A stretch of DNA of 64,000 nucleotides from Microbacterium festucae (GCF_025421715.1 NZ_JAOEFC010000001.1:558001-622000); one strand, 5' to 3'. Numbered from the stretch's first letter, positions 37,594-46,003 are shown. Notes: a model not told the origin generated them from the sequence alone. Numbers and translations are program-made.

Positions 37594-38661
37594 TCAGCCC
37601 GCCGCTCCGCACGACCGGCGCACGGTCAGGCCGGGGAGCATCGTGAGGTGCCGCGGGGCCGACGGCCCGTCGCCGGCGGCCACGATGCGTTCGATGAGCA
37701 CCCGCAGGGCCTGCTGCCCGAGATCGCGGCCCGGCGCGGTCACCGCGGTGAGCGGCACCATCGCGAGCGCGGCCGTGTCGTCGTCGTAGGCGATCACGGC
37801 GAGGTCGCGCGGGATGTCGATGCCGACGTCGGCGGCCATCTCGACCAGCCGCGCGGCGTGCACGTCGGTATGCACGAGCAGGGCCGTCGTGCCCGTCGAC
37901 CGGCACTGGGCGAGCAGGTCTGCCAGCGCGGCGTCGAGGTCGTCCTCGTCGCCCTTGGGGAGGGTGACCTCCACCGCCGGGTCGAGGGCGAGCGCGGCGA
38001 CGGCGCGGGCGTGCCCCTCGCGGATGAGCGGCGCGGTCGGGGTGCGGTCGAAGAGCGCGAGGCCGACCCGGCGGTGCCCGAGCGCGGCGAGATGCTCGAC
38101 GGCGAGCACGGCGCCGCCGGCGTGGTCGGTGCGCGCGCTGTCGAAGGCCGCGAGGGCCATCGACTCGAGCCGGCGCTCGAGGAACACCACGGGCACGGGG
38201 ATCGTGCGCACCCACGCGGCGAGCTCGGCCTCGCTGCGCCCCCGCAGGGTGGGCGCCAGCACGATCCCGTCGACCCCGACCTCGACGAGGCGCTCGACCT
38301 GGCGGCGTTCCAGGTCGAGGCGGTACTGCGAGGTCGCGAGGATCAGTCGGGCCCGGAGGGCGTGGGATGCGGCCTCCATCCCCTTCACGATGACGGGGAA
38401 GTGGCCGACCGAGCTCGGCACGACGACGCCGATGTCGGTGCGCGCCGACTGCGGCGTCGCGGGCGCGGCGACGCCGATCGCCCCGCCGTGCACCCGGGCG
38501 AGCAGCCCGGCCTTCTCGAGTTCGAGGATGTCGCGGCGGATCGTCACCTGGGCGACGCCGAGTTCGTGGGCCACGTGCGCCGCGCTCACGCTGCCGTGCA
38601 GTTCGAGCTGACGCAGCAGATGCTCGTGGCGCGCCCGCGGCAGCAGGTGCTGGGTGGACAT
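37594..38661 (-). CDS. Hybrid transcriptional regulator: DeoR-type HTH with LacI-type sensor domain
   Basis: 355 residues. The N-terminus is a DeoR winged helix-turn-helix (RHEHLLRQLELHGSVSAAHV then VTIRRDILELEKAGLLARVH), not a LacI helix. From residue ~75 it is a periplasmic-binding-protein-like domain as in LacI/GalR: IGVVVPSSVGHFP, GIVLAPTL, HLAALGHRRVGL and DLAVIAYDDDTAAL. The sensor should bind a sugar. It is divergent from the DUF2264 operon; a 16-bp motif 52 bases upstream of its start recurs at the sugar-binding-protein promoter. Confidence 0.9.
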   Translation of the reverse strand: MSTQHLLPRARHEHLLRQLELHGSVSAAHVAHELGVAQVTIRRDILELEKAGLLARVHGGAIGVAAPATPQSARTDIGVVVPSSVGHFPVIVKGMEAASHALRARLILATSQYRLDLERRQVERLVEVGVDGIVLAPTLRGRSEAELAAWVRTIPVPVVFLERRLESMALAAFDSARTDHAGGAVLAVEHLAALGHRRVGLALFDRTPTAPLIREGHARAVAALALDPAVEVTLPKGDEDDLDAALADLLAQCRSTGTTALLVHTDVHAARLVEMAADVGIDIPRDLAVIAYDDDTAALAMVPLTAVTAPGRDLGQQALRVLIERIVAAGDGPSAPRHLTMLPGLTVRRSCGAAG

Positions 38662-38712
38662 CTCCGCTCCTTCGCGTGCGATCACCCCAGTGTCGCAGGT
38701 CGGTGTCGCAGT

Positions 38713-38728
38713 CTGATCGATTTTGTCC
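38713..38728. promoter_or_regulatory. Candidate operator, copy 1 (DUF2264 promoter)
   Basis: CTGATCGATTTTGTCC matches the site at 43934-43949 (read on its minus strand) at 15 of 16 bases. It lies 29 bases upstream of a CACGAT hexamer that precedes GTG 38770 by 6 bases. Confidence 0.65.
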
Positions 38729-38769
38729 GTAACCCCGTCGGCGCCCGCGACGTGGTGCACGATCGGACG

Positions 38770-40746
38770 GTGACGGTGATGCACGACGACCCCCGCGCTC
38801 GCGACGGCGCGCCCTTCGACGGGACGCGGCGCGCGTGGGAGGCCCTGGCCGACCGCCTGCTCGCGGGCACCGAACCCTTCGCCTCCCCCACCGGCGCGCT
38901 CGTGACCATGCCCGGCCCGTCGAGCGCGTCGGGCCCGTGGAGCGACGGGCTCGAGGGGTTCGCGCGCACGTTTCTGCTGGCCGCCTTCCGGCTGCGCGGG
39001 GCGGGAGGCGCCGACCCGCACGGCCTCGTCGGCCGCTACCGCACCGGCCTGCTCGCCGGCGTCGACCCGGACGGGCCGGAGCGGTGGCCGACGATCTCCG
39101 AGCGCCGACAGGCGGTCGTCGAGGCGGCCTCGGTCGCCATCGCACTGTCGGAGACCCGCCCCTGGCTGTGGGACACCCTCGACGACGGCGAGCGGCAGCG
39201 CGTCGTCGCCTGGCTCTCGGGCGTCGTGGGCACGGCGGGCTACACGAACAACTGGATCTGGTTCCAGAACGTCATCGAAGCCTTCCTCGCCTCCGTCGGC
39301 GGCCCGTGGCGCCAGGCCGACCTCGACCGCAACGCCGAGATCCAGGAGAGCCTGTACGTCGGCGACGGCTGGTACTCCGACGGCGCGAGCCCCACCGGCG
39401 CCCGCCAGAGCTTCGACTACTACGCGGGCTGGGCGTGGCACGTCTACCCGCTGCTGCACGCCCGCATCGCCGGCATCCCGCTGGCATCCGTGCATCGCGA
39501 GCGCCTCGCGGCCTTCATCGACCAGGCCCGCACGCTGGTCGGCGCCGGCGGCGCGCCCCTGCTGCAGGGGCGTTCGCTGACCTATCGCTTCGCGATGCTC
39601 GCGCCGTTGTGGGCGGGCGCGATCGCCGGGGTCACGCCGCTCGCGGCCGGGCAGACGCGCGCACTCGGCACCGAGGTGGTGTCGCACTTCCTGGATGCCG
39701 GCGCCGTCGACGCGCAGGGGCTCCTGCCCATCGGATGGCACCGCTCGTTCCCCCGCATCCGGCAGCTCTACACCGGCGGGTCGTCGCCGTACTGGGCGAG
39801 CAAGGGGTTCCTCGGTCTGCTGCTGCCCGACGACCACGACGAGTGGTGCGCGGTGCCCGCGGCGCCGGAGCGCGAGCAGGTGAGCATGCAGGCGCTTCCG
39901 GCGCCGGGCTGGCTCGTCGTCTCGTCGGCGGCCGACGGCATCGTGCGGGTGCTCAACCACGGGTCCGACGGCTTCCGGGGCCCGGCGGGCGCCGTGCGCA
40001 CCGACAACCCCTTCTATCAGCGCATCGGGTACTCGAACACGACCTCCCCCGAGCTGTCGCCCGGCTCGATCGCCTCGCCGTTGGACTCGCACGTCGCCCT
40101 GCTCGATGCGCGCGGCGCGGCCTCCCACCGCGATGTGATCGAGCGTGTGCACCTCGACGGGCGCGTCGCGGTGTCGCGCTCGCGCGTGCACTGGCTCGAC
40201 ACCGACGACGCCGATGCCGCCACGTGGGCATCGCTGCGTCGGGGGCCCGTGGTGACCACGGCCTCGGTCGTGCACGGTGTCGACGAGCTGCGCCTGGCGT
40301 GGTGGACGGCCCCGGCGACAGATCCGCGCCCGCACGCCGCGGTCGACGGCGACGCGGCCTGGCCCGAGGGCGCCGCGCCCTGGCGGTTCCGCATCGGCGG
40401 CTGGGCGCTGCCCGTCGAGGCCGAGGTCCCCCTCGCACAGGCCTCGTTCACGCGCGCAGACGGCGTGACGACGGCGGTGGTGCCGGTGCGGGGACTCGAC
40501 GTGCGCGGTGTGGAGGTGCGCTCGGGGTCGAACCCGTTCGCGGCGCACGCGGTCATCCCGTGGGCGGCCCAGTCGGTGGCCGCCGGCGCGGGCGAGCTCG
40601 TCGCCGCCCTCGTGGTGCTGTCGGGCACGGCCCCTGAGCACCCGGGCGCGGTTCCCGAGATCCTCATCGAGCCTGTTGCCGTGCGCGTGCAGTGGCCCGA
40701 CGGCACGGTCGATGTCGTCCCGACCGGCGGGCAGGTGCGCGCATGA
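38770..40746 (+). CDS. DUF2264 domain protein, probable polysaccharide-degradation enzyme
   Basis: 658 residues. The whole protein fits DUF2264: WSDGLEGFARTFLLAAF near residue 55, TNNWIWFQNVIEAFL near 160, then YSDGASPTGARQSFDYYAGW, followed by a beta-rich C-terminal third. The alpha/alpha-barrel appearance with Trp, Asp and His is like GH88/GH105 hydrolases, and the family is linked to heteropolysaccharide use; the reaction is not established. The start is uncertain: GTG 38770 has a leaderless-type hexamer (CACGAT) 6 bases upstream, and ATG 38779 is the alternative. The stop overlaps the dehydrogenase start (ATGA). Confidence 0.85.
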   Translation: MTVMHDDPRARDGAPFDGTRRAWEALADRLLAGTEPFASPTGALVTMPGPSSASGPWSDGLEGFARTFLLAAFRLRGAGGADPHGLVGRYRTGLLAGVDPDGPERWPTISERRQAVVEAASVAIALSETRPWLWDTLDDGERQRVVAWLSGVVGTAGYTNNWIWFQNVIEAFLASVGGPWRQADLDRNAEIQESLYVGDGWYSDGASPTGARQSFDYYAGWAWHVYPLLHARIAGIPLASVHRERLAAFIDQARTLVGAGGAPLLQGRSLTYRFAMLAPLWAGAIAGVTPLAAGQTRALGTEVVSHFLDAGAVDAQGLLPIGWHRSFPRIRQLYTGGSSPYWASKGFLGLLLPDDHDEWCAVPAAPEREQVSMQALPAPGWLVVSSAADGIVRVLNHGSDGFRGPAGAVRTDNPFYQRIGYSNTTSPELSPGSIASPLDSHVALLDARGAASHRDVIERVHLDGRVAVSRSRVHWLDTDDADAATWASLRRGPVVTTASVVHGVDELRLAWWTAPATDPRPHAAVDGDAAWPEGAAPWRFRIGGWALPVEAEVPLAQASFTRADGVTTAVVPVRGLDVRGVEVRSGSNPFAAHAVIPWAAQSVAAGAGELVAALVVLSGTAPEHPGAVPEILIEPVAVRVQWPDGTVDVVPTGGQVRA

Positions 40747-41744
40747 GCGCCCCCCGCGCGATGATCGCCCTCGAGGATGCCGGCCTGGTGGGCGAGCTGT
40801 TCGACGAGGGGAGCCTCGCGCGCCTCGAACGTCTCGTGCGGCTGGATGCCCGAGTCGCCACCCGCAGCGACCCGCTGCCGGCAGGGGCGACCGCCGACAC
40901 CGAGATCCTCATCACCGGGTGGGGCGCGCCGCTCCTGGATGCCGCCGCCCTCGACGCCCTGCCGCGCCTGCGCGCGGTCTTCCACGCCGCGGGTTCGGTC
41001 AAGCGCGTCGTCTCCCCTGCGCTGTGGCACCGCGGCATCCGGGTGTCGAGCTGCGCCGCGGCCAACGCGGTTCCGGTCGCCGAGTACACGCTCGCCATGG
41101 TTCTGCTGAGCGCGAAGAACACGCTCGAGGCCGCGGCCCGCTACCACCGCACCCGCGACATGGGCCTGGCCCGGCCGCCGGGTGCGGTGGGCGCCTACGG
41201 CATCACGGTCGGCATCGTCGGCGCCTCGCGCATCGGCCGGCGGGTGCTCGAGCTGCTGCGCCCGTTCGACGTCGACACGCTGCTCTACGACCCCTCGCTC
41301 TCGCCGGCCGATGCCGCGCGCCTGGGCACGACGCTCGTGTCGCTGCCCGACCTGCTGCGCACCGCCGACATCGTCAGCCTCCACGCCCCGTCGCTGCCGC
41401 AGACCTATCGGATGCTGGGGCCCGCCGAGCTGGCCCTGATGCGCACCGGAGCCACCCTCATCAACACCGCGCGCGGCGCGCTCGTCGACACCGACGCCCT
41501 CGTGGCGGAGCTCACAGCGGGCCGGCTGCGGGCGGTGCTGGATGTGACCGATCCGGAGCCGCTGCCCGCCGGGCACCCCCTCTTCGACGCGCCCGGAGTG
41601 ACCCTCACCCCCCACATCGCGGGGTCGCTCGGCAACGAGCTGCGACGCATGGGGCGGCAGAGCGTCGATGAGATCGAACGGTTCCTCACCTTGGGTAGCC
41701 TCGAGTTCGAAGTGCATCATCGCGACCTCGCGACGATCGCCTGA
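40743..41744 (+). CDS. D-isomer-specific 2-hydroxyacid dehydrogenase
   Basis: 333 residues. The NAD-binding motif is VGIVGASRIGRRVLELL (GxSxxG variant of GxGxxG). The catalytic Arg is in LINTARGALVD, the Glu in DVTDPEPLP, and the His in LTPHIAGS. It would interconvert a 2-keto acid and a D-2-hydroxy acid. The position between a DUF2264 protein and a ThuA-like protein suggests a step in breakdown of a sugar acid or oxidised sugar. It is translationally coupled to DUF2264. Confidence 0.9.
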   Translation: MSAPRAMIALEDAGLVGELFDEGSLARLERLVRLDARVATRSDPLPAGATADTEILITGWGAPLLDAAALDALPRLRAVFHAAGSVKRVVSPALWHRGIRVSSCAAANAVPVAEYTLAMVLLSAKNTLEAAARYHRTRDMGLARPPGAVGAYGITVGIVGASRIGRRVLELLRPFDVDTLLYDPSLSPADAARLGTTLVSLPDLLRTADIVSLHAPSLPQTYRMLGPAELALMRTGATLINTARGALVDTDALVAELTAGRLRAVLDVTDPEPLPAGHPLFDAPGVTLTPHIAGSLGNELRRMGRQSVDEIERFLTLGSLEFEVHHRDLATIA

Positions 41745-41756
41745 CCGGGAGGACCC

Positions 41757-42494
41757 ATGCGCGCACTGATCGCGAGCGGCACGGGGCGCTACGCCGACCC
41801 GTGGCATCCGTTCCCTCGGACGAGCCCGCTCATCGCCGATGCCCTCGCCGCGGCGGGCATCGAGGCCCGCATCGAGCACGACGTCGATGCGGCGATGCGC
41901 TCGCTGGCCGGTGTCGACCTGCTGGTGGTCAACGCCGGCGACCCGTGGCGCACCGATGCCGGTGACGCCGCCGTGCCCGCGGAGTCGATCGCGGGGCTGG
42001 CCGCGGCGCTGGAGCGCGGCATCGGCGTGCTCGCCCTGCACTGCGCCGTCGCGTCGCTGCGGGACTATCCGGAGTGGGCGCCGGCGATCGGGGCGATGTG
42101 GGTGCCCGGCCTGTCGTTCCACCCGCCGCACGGCGAGGTCGCGGTCCGCGGGCGCGGGGACGGGGATGGCGCCGGGGATGGTGCGGATGCCGCGGTGGCG
42201 GGGCCCACCGTGCCGGACTTCCGCGTTGCCGATTTCAGCGTTGCCGACTTCAGCGTTGCCGATGAGCGCTACTGCCGGTTGCAGCGCCTGGGGCGCAGCG
42301 CGGTCGTGGCGCAGTTCGACGGCGCCGAGAGCGGCGACGTCGAACCCGCGGCCTGGATCAGAGAGGTGGGCGCCGCGCGCATCGCCGTCGACGTGCTGGG
42401 CCACGACGAGCGGTCGTATGCCTCGGCCGGACACCGACGGCTCCTCGCGCAGCTGGCCCGGTGGGCGCTGCGCGAGGAGCCGTCGTCGGTGTGA
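41757..42494 (+). CDS. ThuA-like (trehalose-utilisation family) protein
   Basis: 245 residues with the class-I-amidotransferase-like ThuA fold: LLVVNAGDPW, GIGVLALHCAVASLRDYPEW and LSFHPPHGEV. The family is found in sugar-catabolic operons and is proposed to act on keto-sugars; the reaction is uncertain. An 'FSVADERY' segment, equivalent to the family's F-V-DE-Y motif, is preceded by two extra in-frame FxVAD units (42219-42263). A Gly/Asp-rich insert (GDGDGAGDGADAA) lies just before. Twelve bases after the dehydrogenase, same operon. Confidence 0.8.
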   Translation: MRALIASGTGRYADPWHPFPRTSPLIADALAAAGIEARIEHDVDAAMRSLAGVDLLVVNAGDPWRTDAGDAAVPAESIAGLAAALERGIGVLALHCAVASLRDYPEWAPAIGAMWVPGLSFHPPHGEVAVRGRGDGDGAGDGADAAVAGPTVPDFRVADFSVADFSVADERYCRLQRLGRSAVVAQFDGAESGDVEPAAWIREVGAARIAVDVLGHDERSYASAGHRRLLAQLARWALREEPSSV

Positions 42495-42497
42495 GCG

Positions 42498-43784
42498 TCA
42501 GCTGATCGCTTCGGCCTCCGCCCACCACTGGTCGACGAACTGCGCAACGTCGATCGTGCCGTACATCAGGTCTTCGTTCAGGCGCACCCACGTCGACTCG
42601 AGGCTGGCGAACGTCGGCGGGAGCACGGGGGTGGCCACCGTCTCGTACTGGGCGAGCGAATCGCGGTAGGCGATCGACTTCGCCTCGAGCGACCCCTCGG
42701 GGAACTCGAGCCCGTCGAGCACGGCTGCGTCGGTGGGGATGCCGCGGGAGGTGCCGAAGATCTCGGCGACGCCCGGATCGGTGGCGAGGAAGTCCAGCAG
42801 CAGGGCGGCCTCCTCGGGGTGGTCGGTGTTCGCCGACGCGCCCATGTGCAGCACGGTGTAGAACACCGCCTTCTCGCCCTCCGGCCCGGTGGGCACCGGG
42901 AGCGTCTCGAGGCCTTCGACGTCGGTGTAGCGCGAGAAGAAGCTGTCCCACGTGAGCGAGCTCGCCGTCTCGCCGATCGCGAAGCCGTCGGCGGGGGCGA
43001 TCTCGGTGGCCCGCGACGGCGGGTAGTAGGAGGCGGCCTCTCGCAGCGGCGTCGTGGCATCCAGGAACTCGATCATGTCGTCCTTCGTGAACGCGAACGA
43101 GCCGTCGTCCTCGAAGGGCTCCTGCCCCTGCTGCAGCAGCCACTGGATGAAGAACCACATGGTCACGCCCTGGTCGTAGCCGCCGAACACCGACTTGCCG
43201 TCGGGCGTGGTCGCCCCGGCATCCGTCACCTCGGTGATCCAGTCGTTCAGGTCGTCCCACGTGTAGTCGGGGTCGAGCGGCTCGACACCGGTCTGCGCGA
43301 GCACCGCGGGATTCACGAAGAGCCCGAGGGTGCCGGTGCCCACCGGCACGCCGTACTGGGTGCCGTCGACCGTGGCGGCGTCGACGACGACGTCTTCCAT
43401 GCCCGACACATCGATCTGGTCGCCCAGGTAGGGCGAGAGGTCGAGGAGGGCGCCGTTCAGGCCGTACTCGACGAGGTTCGCCTGGTCGAACTGCAGCACG
43501 TCGGGGAGGTTCCGCGCCGCCGACTCGGTGGAGCGCGCGTCCCAGTACGACGAGAAGTCGCCGAACGTTCCGTCGACGGTGATGCCCGGGTGCGACTCCT
43601 CGAACAGGGCGATCGCCTCTTCGTACATCGCCGCGCGGGTGTCATTGCCCCACCACGCGATGTTGAGGCTGACGGGGCCCGAACCCGCGTCGTCGCCCTG
43701 GCCGGACCCCGTGCAGCCGGCGAGCGCGCCGACCGCCAGCGCGCCCACGGCGGCGATCCCGAGAAAACGTGCGGTGTGCTTCAT
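42498..43784 (-). CDS. Carbohydrate ABC transporter substrate-binding lipoprotein (family 1)
   Basis: 428 residues. The signal peptide ends with lipobox LAGC, followed by a TGSGQGDDAG linker. The body is typical of family 1 sugar-binding proteins: VSLNIAWWGNDTRAAMYEEA, then SHPGITVDGTFGDFSSYW, and FVNPAVLAQTGVEPLDPDYT. A GGAGG ribosome site is upstream of the ATG. No permease or ATPase gene is adjacent, so it must share a transporter encoded elsewhere. The stop is 3 bases from the ThuA-like gene, which points the other way. Confidence 0.92.
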   Translation of the reverse strand: MKHTARFLGIAAVGALAVGALAGCTGSGQGDDAGSGPVSLNIAWWGNDTRAAMYEEAIALFEESHPGITVDGTFGDFSSYWDARSTESAARNLPDVLQFDQANLVEYGLNGALLDLSPYLGDQIDVSGMEDVVVDAATVDGTQYGVPVGTGTLGLFVNPAVLAQTGVEPLDPDYTWDDLNDWITEVTDAGATTPDGKSVFGGYDQGVTMWFFIQWLLQQGQEPFEDDGSFAFTKDDMIEFLDATTPLREAASYYPPSRATEIAPADGFAIGETASSLTWDSFFSRYTDVEGLETLPVPTGPEGEKAVFYTVLHMGASANTDHPEEAALLLDFLATDPGVAEIFGTSRGIPTDAAVLDGLEFPEGSLEAKSIAYRDSLAQYETVATPVLPPTFASLESTWVRLNEDLMYGTIDVAQFVDQWWAEAEAIS

Positions 43785-43898
43785 TGCAGTGATCCTCCAT
43801 GGTCTCGCGCCGCCCACGCCCGCCCGGTTCCGCGCCCCGCGCGGTCCCCGTGCCGACGGAGCGGCCTCGCTCCTGTCGATGCGTCAGCGACGTCCGCC

Positions 43899-43949
43899 AC
43901 TGTAAGAGCGCCCACCGACCGAATCGGACAAATGGACAAAACCGATCAG
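43899..43949 (-). promoter_or_regulatory. Promoter region of the sugar-binding-protein gene with operator copy 2
   Basis: The minus strand reads CTGATCGGTTTTGTCC (43949-43934), one base different from the DUF2264-promoter copy. A shorter TTTGTCCG repeat follows. TACAGT (43904-43899) is the probable -10. The site-to-hexamer gap is 29 bases, identical to that at the DUF2264 promoter. The -35 position is poor in both, which would fit positive control. Confidence 0.65.
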
Positions 43950-43961
43950 GGTCGTCAGTCA

Positions 43962-44549
43962 CTAGCCCTGTCCGGGCGCACCCCACTGCCCGCCGCCGGG
44001 GGGCTCAGGGCACACGCCCGAGGCGGTGAGAGCAGCGACCTCGGCCCGCACGGCGACGCCGTCGTCGGTTCTGGCGATCGTGTACACGATCCCCTCCTGC
44101 GCATCGGGCTCGGGCACGAAGCCCACGATCGTGGAGTCGTCGATGGCGGACCCGACCGTCGTCGTGATCATGTCGGCGGGCGGATGGGCGAGCAACCATT
44201 TCGCGGTGCCGCCGACCGTCGCGTCCGGCACCGCCCAGAAGCCCGAGACCTCTTCAATCGGACCGCACGGCCAGCCCGTGTACGAGCCGAAGACGGCGAT
44301 ACCCGCGTCGGATGCCACGGCACCGGGCGGCAGCACGGTCGCGTCCAACCAGGCCTGGGCCTGCGCCGCCGCATCCGCGGTCTCGGTGCCCGCCTCGGTG
44401 GGCGCTGCGCTCGCGGCGGGCGGGCTTGCGACCTGCGGCGCCGCTGAGAGTTCACCCGCCGCGGGCGTGGGGGCTGTCGCCGTCGCACAGCCGGTCAGTG
44501 CAAGGAGAACCAGCGACGCACCGATGATCAGTTGTGAGCGACCTCGCAT
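43962..44549 (-). CDS. Small secreted lipoprotein of unknown function
   Basis: 195 residues. The signal peptide (SQLIIGASLVLLALTGC) has lipobox LTGC, then a ~50-residue Ala/Pro/Thr linker. The mature part is ~130 residues with two cysteines (WPCGPIE and GVCPEPPGG) that may form a disulfide, and no enzymatic motif. A TACGGT hexamer 6 bases upstream of the ATG gives a leaderless start. Single gene. Confidence 0.75.
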   Translation of the reverse strand: MRGRSQLIIGASLVLLALTGCATATAPTPAAGELSAAPQVASPPAASAAPTEAGTETADAAAQAQAWLDATVLPPGAVASDAGIAVFGSYTGWPCGPIEEVSGFWAVPDATVGGTAKWLLAHPPADMITTTVGSAIDDSTIVGFVPEPDAQEGIVYTIARTDDGVAVRAEVAALTASGVCPEPPGGGQWGAPGQG

Positions 44550-44555
44550 CCGTTC

Positions 44556-44561
44556 ACCGTA
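44556..44561 (-). promoter_or_regulatory. -10 hexamer TACGGT, leaderless start for the lipoprotein gene
   Basis: On the minus strand TACGGT ends 6 bases before the ATG at 44549. Confidence 0.6.
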
Positions 44562-44698
44562 GCGGTGCAGCACATCGGTCCCGCGGTCGCGCGGGGCGGC
44601 GGTCGGAGGTCGGCCGTCGGGGCGCGGAGGTGAGGGGTCGTGCCCCCGACGGCGCCCGCGGCGTGGCAGGCTCAGGGGAACAGGGAACGGAGCGATGG

Positions 44699-45076
44699 AT
44701 GAGTGCGCCCGACGATGCAGCGCCCCGAACGGAAGCGACCCGGTCGCGTGGACGACTGATCCCGGCGCTGATCGTGGCGGCCGTCGCACTGTCGGCGCTC
44801 TCGGCGGTCTGGCTCATCGCCGTCCCCCTCGGTCCCGATGCGTGCGCGCTCGTGCTTCCCGGTCCGCGCAACTGCTTCACGTTCGACCGTCTGCGCGCCG
44901 CGGTGGCACCGACCGTGCTGCTCATCGTGCTGGCCGTCGGCACGCTGCTCGCGGTGATCCTCGCCCCGCGCACACCGGGCCGCGCCGCTGCGGCGGGTGC
45001 CCTGGCCCTCGCACTGGCCGGGGTGGCGTCGTATCTCGTGGTGGCGTGGATCCCCGCACTCGCCTACGTCACCTGA
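44699..45076 (+). CDS. Small membrane protein
   Basis: 125 residues with three hydrophobic helices (LIPALIVAAVALSALSAVWLI, VLLIVLAVGTLLAVIL and ALALAGVASYLVVAWI). Two cysteines flank the extracytoplasmic loop after helix 1 (DACALVLPGPRNC) and probably pair. No family recognised. A GGAG ribosome site is near the ATG. It converges with the Nudix gene, 27 bases away. Confidence 0.65.
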   Translation: MSAPDDAAPRTEATRSRGRLIPALIVAAVALSALSAVWLIAVPLGPDACALVLPGPRNCFTFDRLRAAVAPTVLLIVLAVGTLLAVILAPRTPGRAAAAGALALALAGVASYLVVAWIPALAYVT

Positions 45077-45103
45077 CCCCGTGTGGCGCGGTGGCCGAAC
45101 GGG

Positions 45104-45568
45104 CTACGCGGAGAATCCGACGCTGGTGAGCAGGTCCAGCCGCCCGGAGGCCAGGCCGTCCAGCACGAGCCGCTCGTAGTCGGGGATCTCCGCCGGCAGG
45201 CCGGTGAGGTCGAACCAGGCGATCTCGGCGCACTTCTGCGGTTCCATGATCGTCGGCTCGCCGGCCCACTCCTCGGCGGTGAAGAACCAGTCGACGCGCT
45301 GCTCCCTCGGCGCGTCGGAGCCGTCGGTGCGCTGCATGACGGTGACGGGGCGAAGGCTCGAGGCGGCGACGTCGATGCCGAGCTCCTCCCGCGCTTCGCG
45401 CCGCGCAGCGGTGACGGCTGTCTCGCCGGGCTCGATGTGCCCGGCCGCGCCCGCGACCCACATGCCGTCCATGTAGCCCGTGTTCTGACGCCGCTGCAGC
45501 AGCACCTGGCTGCCGCGCATCAGGAACACGTAGGAGGCGGGGACGACGGAGAACCGGGCGGACGACAC
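45104..45568 (-). CDS. Nudix hydrolase (MutT-like)
   Basis: 154 residues. The Nudix box is complete: Gly of GHIEPGE, then the REAREELG core with the metal-binding Glu residues at normal spacing. It hydrolyses a nucleoside diphosphate linked to another moiety; the substrate is unknown. GTG start at 45568 with a TAGGGT hexamer 6 bases upstream. A large inverted repeat lies just beyond the promoter. Confidence 0.88.
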   Translation of the reverse strand: MSSARFSVVPASYVFLMRGSQVLLQRRQNTGYMDGMWVAGAAGHIEPGETAVTAARREAREELGIDVAASSLRPVTVMQRTDGSDAPREQRVDWFFTAEEWAGEPTIMEPQKCAEIAWFDLTGLPAEIPDYERLVLDGLASGRLDLLTSVGFSA

Positions 45569-45574
45569 CGGTCC

Positions 45575-45580
45575 ACCCTA
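45575..45580 (-). promoter_or_regulatory. -10 hexamer TAGGGT, leaderless start for the Nudix gene
   Basis: On the minus strand TAGGGT ends 6 bases before GTG 45568. Confidence 0.6.
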
Positions 45581-45612
45581 AGCGCGGCGGCCCGGCGAGG
45601 CCTCGACCCTCA

Positions 45613-45691
45613 CCATCCGTCGGATCGGCGGGGCCCGTGTCACCTGCGGTGACACGGGAGACGACACCAGCCCCACCGATCCGACGGATGG
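45613..45691. repeat. 79-bp nested inverted repeat (cruciform or MITE-like element)
   Basis: The outer arms 45613-45633 and 45671-45691 (21 bases, beginning CCATCCGTCGGATCGG) pair with one mismatch. Inside them a perfect 11-bp hairpin (CCCGTGTCACC, TGC loop, 45634-45658) is followed by an unpaired 12-base arm. The element lies between the tRNA-Ser terminator and the Nudix promoter. Confidence 0.9.
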
Positions 45692-45747
45692 AACGCCGCG
45701 ACCGGCCACGGGCGGCGCCAGCGCGCCTGCCAGGCACGGAGAAACAG

Positions 45748-45773
45748 AAAACCCCCGCATCAGCAGGGGTTTT
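45748..45773 (-). terminator. Intrinsic terminator behind tRNA-Ser
   Basis: Perfect 8-bp stem AAAACCCC/GGGGTTTT with a 10-base loop, 2 bases past the tRNA 3' end. Read on the minus strand it ends in a TTTT run. Confidence 0.85.
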
Positions 45774-45775
45774 CA

Positions 45776-45866
45776 TGGCGGTGACGGTGGGATTTGAACC
45801 CACGGTAGGGGGTTACCCTACACAACTTTTCGAGAGTTGCACCTTCGGCCGCTCGGACACGTCACC
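45776..45866 (-). tRNA. tRNA-Ser (anticodon CGA)
   Basis: 91 bases including an encoded 3' CCA. The acceptor stem is GGTGACG/CGTCACC with discriminator G. The D arm (GAGCGGCCGAAGG) is typical of class II. The anticodon stem-loop CAACTCTCGAAAAGTTG carries CGA in the loop, reading UCG. A long variable arm (GTAGGGTAACCCCCTAC) and the T arm GTGGGTTCAAATCCCAC complete a serine tRNA. Followed directly by an intrinsic terminator. Confidence 0.96.
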
Positions 45867-46003
45867 GCCGACAAGCTTACGACACTCCGAGGGATGCCGC
45901 GAACCAGCGGTCGCAGACCCCCGGGAAGCGCCTTCGGCACACCGCACCGTGCCAGGCTGGAGACACCGGCAAGCCCACCGCCCCACCACACAAGGAAGTG
46001 CAC

